The translations under genes and the position numbers were made by a program. A DNA stretch of 64,000 bases. Origin: Pseudomonadota bacterium. Its GTDB lineage: Bacteria > Pseudomonadota > Gammaproteobacteria > Burkholderiales > Ferrovaceae. Below, in pieces: positions 1-8,806 of this stretch. Positions within the stretch are counted from its first letter, which is position 1; every line of letters starts with the position of its first letter. The notes under the pieces are model-generated. The model saw only the letters and a list, made by a program, of their open reading frames with translations. It did not search any database and was not told the DNA's origin. Location: NCBI GenBank assembly GCA_021805725.1, contig JAJZEH010000041.1, positions 73,401-137,400 on the forward strand, given 5' to 3'.

Positions 1-259
1 TCAACTGCCATCCGTCCAGGATGTCTCCCACAAGGTAGAACGTCTGCGCCTCGTGGCAACGTAAAAAATCGAGCAGGTATTCGGCTTTGCAGCCCGGCGT
101 TCCTAAATGAATATCCGAAATCCAGATGGCGCGATAATTGAAGTGGGCACCTTGCGAGTGAACTTCGGCAGGGCCGGATGCGACTGGGTGCGGCGTCGTG
201 GGTAATGTCAAATGTGCAGGGTCCCGTTCATGGTTCTGCACATTGGGCCACGACGCCAT
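1..259 (-). CDS. Metallophosphoesterase, UDP-2,3-diacylglucosamine diphosphatase-like (partial, N-terminal part)
   Basis: The first 86 codons of a minus-strand gene run off the left edge of the window. The reading frame contains a calcineurin-type metal motif, SDIHLG, near residue 46 and a second one, LVGDILDGW, near residue 79. This spacing matches LpxH-type and related UDP-2,3-diacylglucosamine pyrophosphatases of lipid A synthesis, which hydrolyse the pyrophosphate bond at the inner membrane face. I chose the ATG at 257-259; GTG or TTG codons further in (for example at 209-211) are alternatives, because the first 40 residues look unconserved. It lies 27 bp downstream of the P-type ATPase on the same strand, so co-transcription is likely. 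Family assignment is solid; the exact substrate is inferred. Confidence 0.7.
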   Translation of the reverse strand, partial: MASWPNVQNHERDPAHLTLPTTPHPVASGPAEVHSQGAHFNYRAIWISDIHLGTPGCKAEYLLDFLRCHEAQTFYLVGDILDGWQL

Positions 260-286
260 GACCCCCATGTTACGATTGGATTAAGT

Positions 287-2785
287 TTATGTGACAGGTC
301 GCGAGACCAGGCGCTTGACCATCTCCAGCGGAATCAATGCGCTCGCTCCTACGGCAAAGGCAGCCAGCCAATGCTTCCAGGGCAAGATCTGAAATACAAA
401 TACTTCGGCGATGGACGGCACCGTCGTCACCAACACCAGTCCTGCCAGGGCACCGACGAGAACCCACACACCCACTCTAGGAAAACCGCTGAAAAGTCGA
501 TGAAACCCGGCTTGAGGAGAGCGGCAAGCCAGAATGAGGGCGCCATTCGCCCCAAGCAGCGCAATGAACGTCATGGCCCGGACCGCATCTGGCGTCATGC
601 CCTGGGCCGTCGCCCACAAATATTCGGCGCTTGCCATGGCCGTGGCCACGGCGCCCAGTAGCGCACTGGCTAAAAGCTGCCGGCCCGATACCAGGGGCTC
701 ACTCTGCGCGCGCGGCGCCCCGTCCATGAATTGCGACTCGGCCTGATCGGCTTCAAACACGATGGAACAGGCAGGGTCGATCACCAGTTCGAGAAATGCG
801 ATATGAACCGGGGCAAGCACCAGCGGCAGTCCCAACAGCAAGGGAAGCATGCTCAACCCGATGGTGGGCACATGGACGGCGATGGTGTAGATCAGCGCCT
901 GGCGTAAATTGGCGTAAATGCGCCTACCCAGACCAATGGCCGTGACGATGGCCGCAAAATCATCCTCCAGCAACACCAGCGCTGCCGCTTCGCGTGCCAC
1001 ATCAGTGCCGCGTTTGCCCATGGCTATGCCTATATGGGCGGCCTTGAGGGCCGGCGCATCATTGACGCCATCCCCTGTCATGGCCACGATCTCGCCCTGT
1101 GCCTTGAGGGCCTCCACCAGTGCCAGTTTCTGCGCCGGGGTGACCCGTGCAAAGACACTGGCCTGTTTCACGCGCCGTGCCATTTCGGTTTTGGACCATG
1201 CAACAAGGTCGGCGCCGGTGATGACCTGCTCGTGGTCAATGCCGGCACGTGCGGCGATCGCGCGTGCCGTCCTGGGATGGTCTCCCGTAATCATGGTGAC
1301 ACGAATGCCGGCCCGACGGCAGCGCGCCACGGCAGCCGGGACCTCGATCCTCAAGGGATCAGACAGCCCCACGAGCCCGACCCACTGAAAATCAAAATCG
1401 TGCTGGATCTTGGGCCATGCGTCTCCGCGATGCGTGGCCCGAGCCACTCCCAGGACACGCAGGCCGCGGTCTGCCATGCGCTCTGCCTGCAACGCCATTT
1501 CCTGGCGCGCAGCTTCGGGCAAATGGCATAGATCCGCAATGGCTTCAGGCGCCCCCTTGGCAGCCACCACCGGATGCTCGCCTGCTTCCGTGCGCCACAG
1601 GTGGGACATAGCCGGCAGTTCGGGTGACAACTCATACTCGCGAACCAGTTCCCAATCAGGGTGCAGATGCTCGGTATTTGCAAGGGTGTTCCGGGCAAAC
1701 AGGTGAAAGGCACGCTCCATGGGGTCGTGGGGATCGATTTCGCTGGCCAGCACTGCATACTCCAGAAGGGCATGGTAGGCCTCGGGCAATGCATCCCGGT
1801 CCACTCCGTCCACCTCCAGCAACTGGCCTTCCACACAAAGGGCCGACAGCGCCATGCGGTTTTGCGTGAGTGTGCCTGTCTTGTCCACGCAGAGCACCGT
1901 GGCCTCACCCAGCGTTTCGATGGCATTGAGCCGTCGTGTCAGCACCTGATGCCGCGATATGCGTCGCGCGCCGAGCGCCAGAAAGACGATCAGGATGACC
2001 GGAAACTCCTGGGGCAACACCGCCATGGCCAGCGTGATTCCCGCAAGCAGCCCCTCCAGCCATCCACCACGCAGCATCAAATAAAGCGCGGACAGTATCA
2101 GGCATAACCCGAGGCCCAACCATGCAAGGCGCAGGGTCAGGCGCCCCATTTCCTGTTGCAGGGGCGAGGACTCGAGCGTTACCGTTCGCAGCGACTGACC
2201 GATCTGCCCCATTCGCGTGTGCGCCCCAATTGCAGTCACCCGCATCAAGCCCCTGCCCCGCACCAGCAAGGTGCCGGCAAAAACATCCGCATCCAGATGC
2301 GGCGCCTTGGCCACGGAAACGGATTCTCCAGTCAGCATGGACTCATCAGCGGCCAGATCATGCGCTTGCAGAACCTGTCCATCTGCGGGAATCCGGTCCC
2401 CTTCCACCAGCACCAGCACGTCGCCCCGCACCACCTCGTGCCCCGCAATACGCACGGGCTCACCATCGCGCAGGGCAAGCGCGCGCGGGCTGGACAGGTC
2501 TCGCAGGGCTTCCAGGGTGCGCTCGGTACGGCGTTCCTGAGCGATGGTCACAATCATGATGATGACGACAAAACCCAGAAGCACCAGCGCATCGTGGGGG
2601 TTGCCCATCGCGAGATAAATGAATCCCGCGCCCAGCAGCAAGAGAAACATGGGCTCACGCAGAACCTCCAGGGCAATGCCGGGGAGGTTGCGACGTCCGT
2701 CCTGGGGAAGGACATTGAGCCCTTCCTCGGCTTGCCTTTGGGCGGCGGTATGGGAATCCAGCCCCTTGAAATCGTCGTTCGTCAT
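287..2785 (-). CDS. Cation-transporting P-type ATPase with PQEFP motif
   Basis: An 832-residue P-type ATPase of the inner membrane. Visible landmarks in order are the actuator loop LTGES (about 151-155), the membrane ion-site motif PQEFP (about 258-262), the phosphorylation site DKTGTLT (from 301, aspartate 301), TGDHP (about 500) and GDGVNDAPA (571-579). There is no N-terminal heavy-metal domain and no CPC motif, so it is not a typical copper or zinc pump. It resembles PacL/calcium-type (P2) pumps but has PQEFP in place of the usual PEGLP, which puts it in an uncharacterised subgroup. A later helix carries ELVIDPACSIVFE, with acidic residues that could bind the ion. Transported ion unknown. 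It is 25 bp downstream of the LOV-GGDEF-EAL gene on the same strand. Confidence 0.9.
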   Translation of the reverse strand: MTNDDFKGLDSHTAAQRQAEEGLNVLPQDGRRNLPGIALEVLREPMFLLLLGAGFIYLAMGNPHDALVLLGFVVIIMIVTIAQERRTERTLEALRDLSSPRALALRDGEPVRIAGHEVVRGDVLVLVEGDRIPADGQVLQAHDLAADESMLTGESVSVAKAPHLDADVFAGTLLVRGRGLMRVTAIGAHTRMGQIGQSLRTVTLESSPLQQEMGRLTLRLAWLGLGLCLILSALYLMLRGGWLEGLLAGITLAMAVLPQEFPVILIVFLALGARRISRHQVLTRRLNAIETLGEATVLCVDKTGTLTQNRMALSALCVEGQLLEVDGVDRDALPEAYHALLEYAVLASEIDPHDPMERAFHLFARNTLANTEHLHPDWELVREYELSPELPAMSHLWRTEAGEHPVVAAKGAPEAIADLCHLPEAARQEMALQAERMADRGLRVLGVARATHRGDAWPKIQHDFDFQWVGLVGLSDPLRIEVPAAVARCRRAGIRVTMITGDHPRTARAIAARAGIDHEQVITGADLVAWSKTEMARRVKQASVFARVTPAQKLALVEALKAQGEIVAMTGDGVNDAPALKAAHIGIAMGKRGTDVAREAAALVLLEDDFAAIVTAIGLGRRIYANLRQALIYTIAVHVPTIGLSMLPLLLGLPLVLAPVHIAFLELVIDPACSIVFEADQAESQFMDGAPRAQSEPLVSGRQLLASALLGAVATAMASAEYLWATAQGMTPDAVRAMTFIALLGANGALILACRSPQAGFHRLFSGFPRVGVWVLVGALAGLVLVTTVPSIAEVFVFQILPWKHWLAAFAVGASALIPLEMVKRLVSRPVT

Positions 2786-2810
2786 GCCGGCATTCCTCCG
2801 ACAGACACGT

Positions 2811-5800
2811 TCAAATGGCCGAAATCAGACGGTGCAGGGCCTGGATGAGCCGGTCACGCAAGACGATCAGTCCGGGCACTTTGGCGCGCGCTTCCAGAAT
2901 CTGGCCGAGTTCGTGGCGTTTCACCATTTCCCTCCCCAGGATATGCACGGCTTCATGCAAATGATCCATCTCGACAAATTCCTGCAGATGACCGTAGGTC
3001 AATTTTCCGGGCCCATGCAGCCATTCTCCAAAACGACATTCGACAGGTTCGAGCGGCGGAGTGCCTGTCGCGCGGTTTTCCATGAGATCCACAAGGTCAC
3101 CCACCCAACGCCGGTGCCAGACCTCGGCGAAGGCCAGCACAATATCCTTGCGGGAGAGCCGCTTGGAGTGAGTCTCAACCCAGGCCGGGGCCGGCCGGTA
3201 GCCTTTGATCCAGCCCGGAATCAAATCTGCTGCCATGGGCCTTGCAATGCCAAAACCCTGGGCATGCTGGCAGCCCAAGTAGAGCAGGATGGTTCCATGA
3301 TCTTCTGATTCCACGCCCTCGGCAATCACCTGCTTCTGAAACGCCTCGGCAAGGCTGATCACCCCCTCCACGATGGACAGATCGTCGGGATCGTTCAGCA
3401 TGTCCCTGGTAAAGCTCTGGTCAATTTTGATGGTGTTGACCGGCAGCCGCCTGAGGTAGGCCAGTGAGGCGTAACCGGTTCCGAAATCATCGATCGAGAA
3501 CATCACGCCGTGACGGCGGCATTCCTCCATGGTCTGTGTCACGCGGGGAATGTCCCAGAGCGCCACCGTCTCCAGCACTTCCAGCTCAAGGCGGTCGCGC
3601 GGAATTTCTGGATTCTCGGAAAGAATATCGATGATGAATGGAATGAAGCCATCCGAGTGCAGGTGCCGCGCCGGCAGGTTGACGCTCACCGCAAGGTCCA
3701 GGCCTTCCCACTGCCAGAGCTTCATCTGCCGCAGGGCCTCGGCGATCACCCATTCCGAAAGTCGCGTTTCAAAATCGCTGTTCTCGACAAGGGGCAAAAA
3801 GTCCGCCGGGGCCAGCAGCCCTTCGTCGGGATGCTGCCATCGAATCAGCGCCTCTAGTCCAACCACCTGCCCCGTGCGCAAATCCACCTTGGGTTGGTAG
3901 TGCAACACAAGCTCATTGTGATCCAGGGCTGCTTCGACGCGCGCACGCCCCTCGGAACGAATATGCGCATTGCGGTCATCCACCACATCGAAGAAATGGA
4001 ATCGATTGCGCCCCTTTTCCTTGGCCAGGTACATGGCCTGGTCGGCATGGCGCAGCAGCGTATCGGCATCCACATTGTCGTCCGGGTACAAGGTCACGCC
4101 AATGCTGGCCGAAATGGCCACGGTAATTTCACCGATGGTGTAGGGTCGGGCAAGGGCATCCATGATGCGGGAGAGCATGCCCAAAAATTCCTTTTCGCTC
4201 TGGATTTCTGACAGAATCAAAATGAACTCATCGCCCCCCAGGCGCGCCACCGTGTCCGTTGCCCGCAGGATGGTCGTCATGCGCTGGGCCGCCTCGATCA
4301 GCAGCAAATCGCCGGTTTCATGCCCGTAGGTATCATTAACGGGTTTAAATCCGTCCAAGTCAATAAAGCACACCGCCATCTTGCCCCCGGAGCGGCGAAC
4401 CTCTGCCAGGGCCATGTTCAGCCGGTCGTTGAGCAGAGCCCGGTTGGGCAGCCCGGTCAACGTATCGTGCAGGGCCATCAGTTCCAGCTCGCGTTGCTGC
4501 GCCTTGAGAACGGAAATGTCTGAAGACAGGCAGACATAACTCAAGGTCTCGCCCTCATCGTTTCTGACCACCGAGATGGTGAGCTTGTCGGGGTAGATTT
4601 CGCCGTTCTTGCGCCGGTTCCATATCTCACCGGACCAATGTCCCTGGTTCAGGACGTTCTTCCAAAGCTCGGCAAAAAAGGGCTGATCATGGCGTCCTGA
4701 CTGCAGAATGCGTGGATTGCGGCCCAGCACCTCTTCGCGGCTGTAACCCGTGGTTCGGGTAAAGGCCGGGTTGACCTCGATGATCGAGCCGTGCGGGTCA
4801 GTGATGAAGATGCTCTCATCGGCATGCAAAAACACCCTCGAGACCAGCTTGAGGTAATCATCCGAAACCTTGCGTTCGGTAATGTCGTTGATGATGCCGA
4901 CAAAGTGGGTTGTCCTTCCCTCCTGGTCCTGGACGGGGGCAATCTGGAACCTGTTCCAGAACATGGAGCCGTCTTTTCGATAATTGCGGAGTGTGGCCTT
5001 CACGGCCCGGCCCTGCCCCAGTGCCTGGCGAATCTCATTTCGGTCTGGCTGGTTGCGATCATCCCCCTGCAGAAAACGGCAGTTGCGTCCGATGGCATCT
5101 GCCGAGGCATAACCCGTGATTTTTTCAAATGCGGGATTAACGTAGACCAGGGGAAGATCAGGCTGTGTGGCATCTGAAATGGCAATGCCGTTGATGCTGT
5201 TGTTGAGCGCGCCCGCCTGGAGCCGGATCAGGGATTCTGATTGCTTGCGCACCGAAATGTCCCGCGCCGAGCAGAACAGCAGCTTCTCGTTGCCGAGATT
5301 AAACGTCTTGATGTGCACTTCCACATCGATCAACTGACCATTCTTGCGCCGATGCAGCGTCTCAAAGGTGGCGTCATCCTGATGCATCAACTGCTCCATC
5401 CGCCCCTGCAGCTCTTCCTGAGACCACTTTGCATCCCAATGGGCCACATGCATCCCCTGCATTTCCTCTCGCGAGTAACCCAGGATGCTGCAGAAGGAAT
5501 CGCTCATTTCCACCAGATTGCCGGTACTGTCCAGAACGTGGATGCCGTCGCTGGCGATATGCAGGAGCGATTCGTTCATGTGAATCTGCCGCGCCAGCTT
5601 GGAATGGGTGGTATCCCGCTCGGAGAAGTCATCCACCTGTGCCACCAGGTTCGTCGCCGCCCCGGCCTCGTCGCAAATGGCGGTCACCCGGACACGCACG
5701 TGGGCAAGGCTGCCGTCAACGCGAATGAATCGTTTGTAGACCACCGCCTCTTTCGTCTTGCCTGAAACCAGTTGTTCAAACAACGCGACGTCGTGGGTCA

Positions 5801-6104
5801 GGTCTTCAGTTGGGGTGAGGTCTGTCCAGGTGGTCTGCAGCAGGCTGGCACGGGAATATCCCAGCAGGCCGCAAAATGCCGGATTGGCGTCAAGAATCCG
5901 CTGGTCTGGTCCGGCCACCACCATTCCAACAACTGACTTTTCGAAAAAGACGCGAAAATATTGGGTTGCGTCTTCAATCGCTTCTATGAACGAGGATTGC
6001 GTATGTGCATCCATCTCAATGGGACATGTACTTCGTCCGTTGCGTTGTCCGGTGCTTTCCGGCATCGGCTGAAGTCTACCCGATTCGCCTTCTCCTGAAA
6101 GCAC
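2811..6104 (-). CDS. PAS-PAS-LOV-PAS-GGDEF-EAL-CZB signalling protein
   Basis: A 1097-residue cytoplasmic c-di-GMP enzyme without obvious membrane helices. PAS domains lie at about 45-165, 170-285 and 415-535. The PAS domain at about 295-412 is a LOV domain: it has GRNCRFLQG with the flavin-adduct cysteine at about 342, then NYRKDG and FWNRF. The GGDEF domain (GGDEF 623-627) is preceded by an RxxD inhibitory-site pattern. The EAL domain has EALIRW (751) and DDFGTG (872-877), so both activities could be intact. The last 110 residues resemble a CZB zinc domain, with H997, C1023, H1050 and H1054. It is probably a light- and zinc-responsive c-di-GMP switch (inference). The GTG at 6104 is the longest start; an ATG giving MDAHTQ about 30 codons in is an alternative. 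Confidence 0.88.
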   Translation of the reverse strand: MLSGEGESGRLQPMPESTGQRNGRSTCPIEMDAHTQSSFIEAIEDATQYFRVFFEKSVVGMVVAGPDQRILDANPAFCGLLGYSRASLLQTTWTDLTPTEDLTHDVALFEQLVSGKTKEAVVYKRFIRVDGSLAHVRVRVTAICDEAGAATNLVAQVDDFSERDTTHSKLARQIHMNESLLHIASDGIHVLDSTGNLVEMSDSFCSILGYSREEMQGMHVAHWDAKWSQEELQGRMEQLMHQDDATFETLHRRKNGQLIDVEVHIKTFNLGNEKLLFCSARDISVRKQSESLIRLQAGALNNSINGIAISDATQPDLPLVYVNPAFEKITGYASADAIGRNCRFLQGDDRNQPDRNEIRQALGQGRAVKATLRNYRKDGSMFWNRFQIAPVQDQEGRTTHFVGIINDITERKVSDDYLKLVSRVFLHADESIFITDPHGSIIEVNPAFTRTTGYSREEVLGRNPRILQSGRHDQPFFAELWKNVLNQGHWSGEIWNRRKNGEIYPDKLTISVVRNDEGETLSYVCLSSDISVLKAQQRELELMALHDTLTGLPNRALLNDRLNMALAEVRRSGGKMAVCFIDLDGFKPVNDTYGHETGDLLLIEAAQRMTTILRATDTVARLGGDEFILILSEIQSEKEFLGMLSRIMDALARPYTIGEITVAISASIGVTLYPDDNVDADTLLRHADQAMYLAKEKGRNRFHFFDVVDDRNAHIRSEGRARVEAALDHNELVLHYQPKVDLRTGQVVGLEALIRWQHPDEGLLAPADFLPLVENSDFETRLSEWVIAEALRQMKLWQWEGLDLAVSVNLPARHLHSDGFIPFIIDILSENPEIPRDRLELEVLETVALWDIPRVTQTMEECRRHGVMFSIDDFGTGYASLAYLRRLPVNTIKIDQSFTRDMLNDPDDLSIVEGVISLAEAFQKQVIAEGVESEDHGTILLYLGCQHAQGFGIARPMAADLIPGWIKGYRPAPAWVETHSKRLSRKDIVLAFAEVWHRRWVGDLVDLMENRATGTPPLEPVECRFGEWLHGPGKLTYGHLQEFVEMDHLHEAVHILGREMVKRHELGQILEARAKVPGLIVLRDRLIQALHRLISAI

Positions 6105-6113
6105 TTGAAAATT

Positions 6114-6443
6114 TCAGAACTGATCTGGATTGATTTGGGTCAAGGCGGCTTCCATCTCAGCCTGCCCGGTGGGTCGCACCAGCCGCGCCACCTCCCTGCC
6201 CTGATCCAGAAAAATGAACGTGGGCCAGAGTTTGACTTGGAACGACCGGCCCAGGGGACGCCCACGCCCGTCTTCGACCCGGATCAGGCGCACGCGAGGA
6301 TGCTGGGCCAGGCCTGCCGTCAACGAGGCTTGTGCTGCCTTGCAATGCGGACACCAGGGTGCGCCAAATTCCAGGACCCAGGGGCCCTCGAGCGCATCGA
6401 CTTCTGCCCGCGTGGGGCCCGGATCGACATAGCGCAGGCTCAT
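6114..6443 (-). CDS. Thioredoxin family protein
   Basis: A 109-residue thioredoxin-fold protein with the redox-active motif WCPHC (cysteines about 31 and 34) and a cis-proline loop, KLWPTFIF. The length equals that of a canonical thioredoxin and no signal peptide is seen, so it probably acts in the cytoplasm. WCPHC instead of WCGPC implies a less reducing potential or a specialised partner (inference). Its start codon overlaps the stop of the upstream lipoprotein gene in an ATGA junction, which implies translational coupling. The PAS/LOV signalling gene begins about 10 bp after its stop. Confidence 0.85.
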   Translation of the reverse strand: MSLRYVDPGPTRAEVDALEGPWVLEFGAPWCPHCKAAQASLTAGLAQHPRVRLIRVEDGRGRPLGRSFQVKLWPTFIFLDQGREVARLVRPTGQAEMEAALTQINPDQF

Positions 6444-6628
6444 TTTTGCTTGAGCATGTACTGGGCCTTTGCGGCCTCATTGCAATCGTAGGTGTTCTTG
6501 CCCAGCCGTTTGCATTCCGCCAGATCCGATACCATTTCGTCTGGATGGGACATATAGTAGGACTGTGTTTTGGATTGTTCACAGGACCAAAGCACCAAAG
6601 CACCCAGCACCACAAAGACGTATTTCAC
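6440..6628 (-). CDS. Small EexN-like lipoprotein
   Basis: A 62-residue protein starting at a GTG (6626-6628) preceded by AAGGAGA at suitable spacing; the open frame extends 14 codons further upstream without a comparable ribosome site. It begins with a short hydrophobic signal ending in VLWSC, a lipobox, so the mature protein is probably lipid-anchored. The remainder, with YYMSHPDE and then LAECK ahead of a conserved-looking cysteine, resembles the EexN entry-exclusion lipoprotein family. No conjugation genes are in the window, so an exclusion role is not supported here. It overlaps the thioredoxin gene by 4 nt. Confidence 0.7.
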   Translation of the reverse strand: MKYVFVVLGALVLWSCEQSKTQSYYMSHPDEMVSDLAECKRLGKNTYDCNEAAKAQYMLKQK

Positions 6629-6677
6629 GAAGGCTTTCTCCTTGCTTGAGCAACCGGATAAATATACCACCCCTGCC

Positions 6678-7226
6678 TTACCCCGCTGCCGCCTGCAACA
6701 CGTCCATCACCACCTGGACGGACTCTGACTCGCCATTGAGCCACAGGGCGCCATCCTCGATGGTGCAACCCAGCTGCATGTTGCGACGGGTCAGTTTGGC
6801 CAACGCCTGGGTGACGGTGGTCGACAGGTTGATCACCGTCACGTTTTTCAGGCGCGCCAGTTTGGGGCTGATGGCGCTCCACCACAGCGCGGCAGCACGC
6901 CCGCCATATGCGTAGATCGTCACATGGCGGGCACGCCCGCTGGCCTTGAGGATGCGCCTTTCGTCAGGCAGGCCCACATCAACCCACTGTTCGATGTCAC
7001 CGGTCAGATCCTTTTGCCAGAGGTCGGGCTCGTCTGCTTCAGAAAGCCCCCGTGCAAAAACCAGATGTTCATGGGCACGATGGGCAAAGGCCATCAATCG
7101 CACCATCATGCGCTCATCCGTTTCGGATGGGTGCTGGGCAATGGTCAGGGCATGGCTGGCGTAGTAATGCCGATCCATATCGGCAATCTGCAGATCAGCT
7201 TTGAAAATGGTTGCTTTAAGTGCCAT
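6678..7226 (-). CDS. yaeQ: YaeQ family protein
   Basis: A 182-residue protein matching the YaeQ family in length and in its opening, MALKATIFKADLQIADMDRH, with the later segments QWVDVGLPDE and the C-terminal GE/DGxLWL strand pattern. YaeQ proteins adopt a PD-(D/E)XK nuclease-like fold and their cellular job is still unclear; the E. coli member was once linked to RfaH-related suppression. The protein is soluble with no signal peptide. It lies about 50 bp upstream of the EexN-like gene on the same strand and just downstream of the MFS gene. Confidence 0.85.
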   Translation of the reverse strand: MALKATIFKADLQIADMDRHYYASHALTIAQHPSETDERMMVRLMAFAHRAHEHLVFARGLSEADEPDLWQKDLTGDIEQWVDVGLPDERRILKASGRARHVTIYAYGGRAAALWWSAISPKLARLKNVTVINLSTTVTQALAKLTRRNMQLGCTIEDGALWLNGESESVQVVMDVLQAAAG

Positions 7227-7258
7227 GGGGTGGACAATACCACACCGATGGCCAACCC

Positions 7259-8599
7259 TCAGGCGGCGGTTTGTCCCAGCTGCTCGAGACTGCGCCTGCC
7301 GGTCTCCACGCCAAAGCGCAGCACGGCCACCATCAGGGTGATAAGCAACCCGATCATCAGCGTCAAAACACCGCGAATGCCGAAGTTGGTAAACAGCCAG
7401 ACCACCAGGAAGGGCGTGCCTATGGTGGCACCACGGCCAAACGTGTTGCAGATTCCCGAAGCGCGCAGGCGAACCTCGGTGGGAAACAACTCGGGAATAT
7501 AGATGCCAAACAGCAGCGCTACCAGAACATAAATGGGGATCGTCAGGGCAAATCCGATCATGGGCAGGAGCAAGGGATCATTGACGAAGGGATAGATGAA
7601 CCCAAAGATGATGGCCATCAACGAGGACAGCGCAATGGTGGGCTTGCGCCCCCAGCGGTCCGACGTCAGCGCGCCGATGGCCGAACCGATGGGGGCTCCG
7701 ATGGACATCAGCATGGAATATTGAAACGAAGTGGCAATGGTCAGCCCCTGCTTGACGAAGAAGGTAGGCAACCACGTAATGAAGCCATACAGCAGGGTGT
7801 TGATGACGATGAGCGCGAGGCTGCCCACGATCATGCGCGGCAACAGTACAGGCCCCCACAAGCTGGACAGGGCACGCGAGGGCGCACTGGCCACAGGAGG
7901 CGCCGGGGATGGCAGCGGCTGCCCGCCTGAAGCCTCCTCTTCAATTTTTTTCATCAGGACTTCCGCCTCGTCGACGCGCCCCACCGATTCCAGCCAGCGC
8001 GGCGACTCCGGCAGAGACTTTCGCAGGTACCACACCACGGCCCCGCCAATTCCCCCCACGATGAACATGGCACGCCAGCTGAACAGGGGAATCAGGAGCG
8101 TGCCCGTCAGTGCGGCAACGGGCAAACCGCTCACCACGAACACCGCCATGATGCCCTGCCATTTGCCCCGCACCCGCGCCGGAACGAATTCCGTCAGGGT
8201 GGAATAGCCCACGACGTTTTCAGCCCCCAGGCCGATGCCCATGAAGAGGCGGCACATGATCAGCACCATCATGTTGGGAGCAAAGGCAGCGAGCAGGGAG
8301 GCTCCGCCAAACAACAGCAGGTTGAATTGATAGGTAAAGCGCCGTCCATACCGGTCCCCCAGAAAACCCGTCATGAAAGAGCCCAGCATCATGCCCACGA
8401 AGGTGGCGGAAATGAACATTGCGTTTTCCGGAAGGGTTGAAAACCCGCTGTGCAACGTCGAACCCAGCACGGTAGCGGCGATGTAGATGTCAAAACCGTC
8501 AAAGAACATCCCGATGCCGATCAGCATCATGATCCGGCGATGAAACGACGAAATGGGCAGCCGATCAAGCCGTGCCCCTGCGTTGACACTGAAATTCAT
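7259..8599 (-). CDS. MFS transporter, sugar/aromatic-acid porter type
   Basis: A 446-residue major facilitator superfamily carrier with about 12 hydrophobic segments. The motif GDRYGRR follows the second helix (about residue 80), and a matching SDRWGRK lies in the second half after helix 8, as expected of a duplicated six-helix fold. A hydrophilic central loop (about residues 205-240) carries a proline/alanine-rich stretch. It probably imports an organic acid or a related small substrate. It is transcribed divergently from the GntR regulator across a 207-bp gap with paired operators, so its substrate is likely the inducer or the precursor metabolised by the aldehyde dehydrogenase next door (inference). 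Confidence 0.85.
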   Translation of the reverse strand: MNFSVNAGARLDRLPISSFHRRIMMLIGIGMFFDGFDIYIAATVLGSTLHSGFSTLPENAMFISATFVGMMLGSFMTGFLGDRYGRRFTYQFNLLLFGGASLLAAFAPNMMVLIMCRLFMGIGLGAENVVGYSTLTEFVPARVRGKWQGIMAVFVVSGLPVAALTGTLLIPLFSWRAMFIVGGIGGAVVWYLRKSLPESPRWLESVGRVDEAEVLMKKIEEEASGGQPLPSPAPPVASAPSRALSSLWGPVLLPRMIVGSLALIVINTLLYGFITWLPTFFVKQGLTIATSFQYSMLMSIGAPIGSAIGALTSDRWGRKPTIALSSLMAIIFGFIYPFVNDPLLLPMIGFALTIPIYVLVALLFGIYIPELFPTEVRLRASGICNTFGRGATIGTPFLVVWLFTNFGIRGVLTLMIGLLITLMVAVLRFGVETGRRSLEQLGQTAA

Positions 8600-8652
8600 G
8601 TGCGCTCCTCGGGGTGAAAGTCAGACCATGTCCAACCTGTTTTTATTGAATC

Positions 8653-8667
8653 ATGATATATCACGAT
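8653..8667. promoter_or_regulatory. Putative GntR operator, MFS-proximal copy
   Basis: The 15-base sequence ATGATATATCACGAT contains the perfect palindrome TGATATATCA at 8654-8663. Its exact reverse complement occurs at 8759-8773, in the same divergent intergenic region. A duplicated palindrome next to a GntR/FCD gene is the usual layout of an autoregulated operator pair. It lies about 55 bp upstream of the MFS start codon. Confidence 0.6.
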
Positions 8668-8758
8668 TTTTAAATAAGTCAAACCATCTTGCACCATCCT
8701 CACGCCATTTTCATGTTTTATCTATGAAAGTTTAAAAACTCCAATCATGTTGCGCTGC

Positions 8759-8773
8759 ATCGTGATATATCAT
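8759..8773. promoter_or_regulatory. Putative GntR operator, regulator-proximal copy
   Basis: ATCGTGATATATCAT is the exact reverse complement of the site at 8653-8667 and carries the same TGATATATCA core (8763-8772). It ends 34 bp before the regulator's likely ATG at 8807, a position from which bound repressor would block initiation. The two centres are about 109 bp apart, near ten helical turns, so looping is possible (inference). Confidence 0.6.
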
Positions 8774-8806
8774 AAAATGCAAAATATTACTTTTTATTCT
8801 TGCCAC

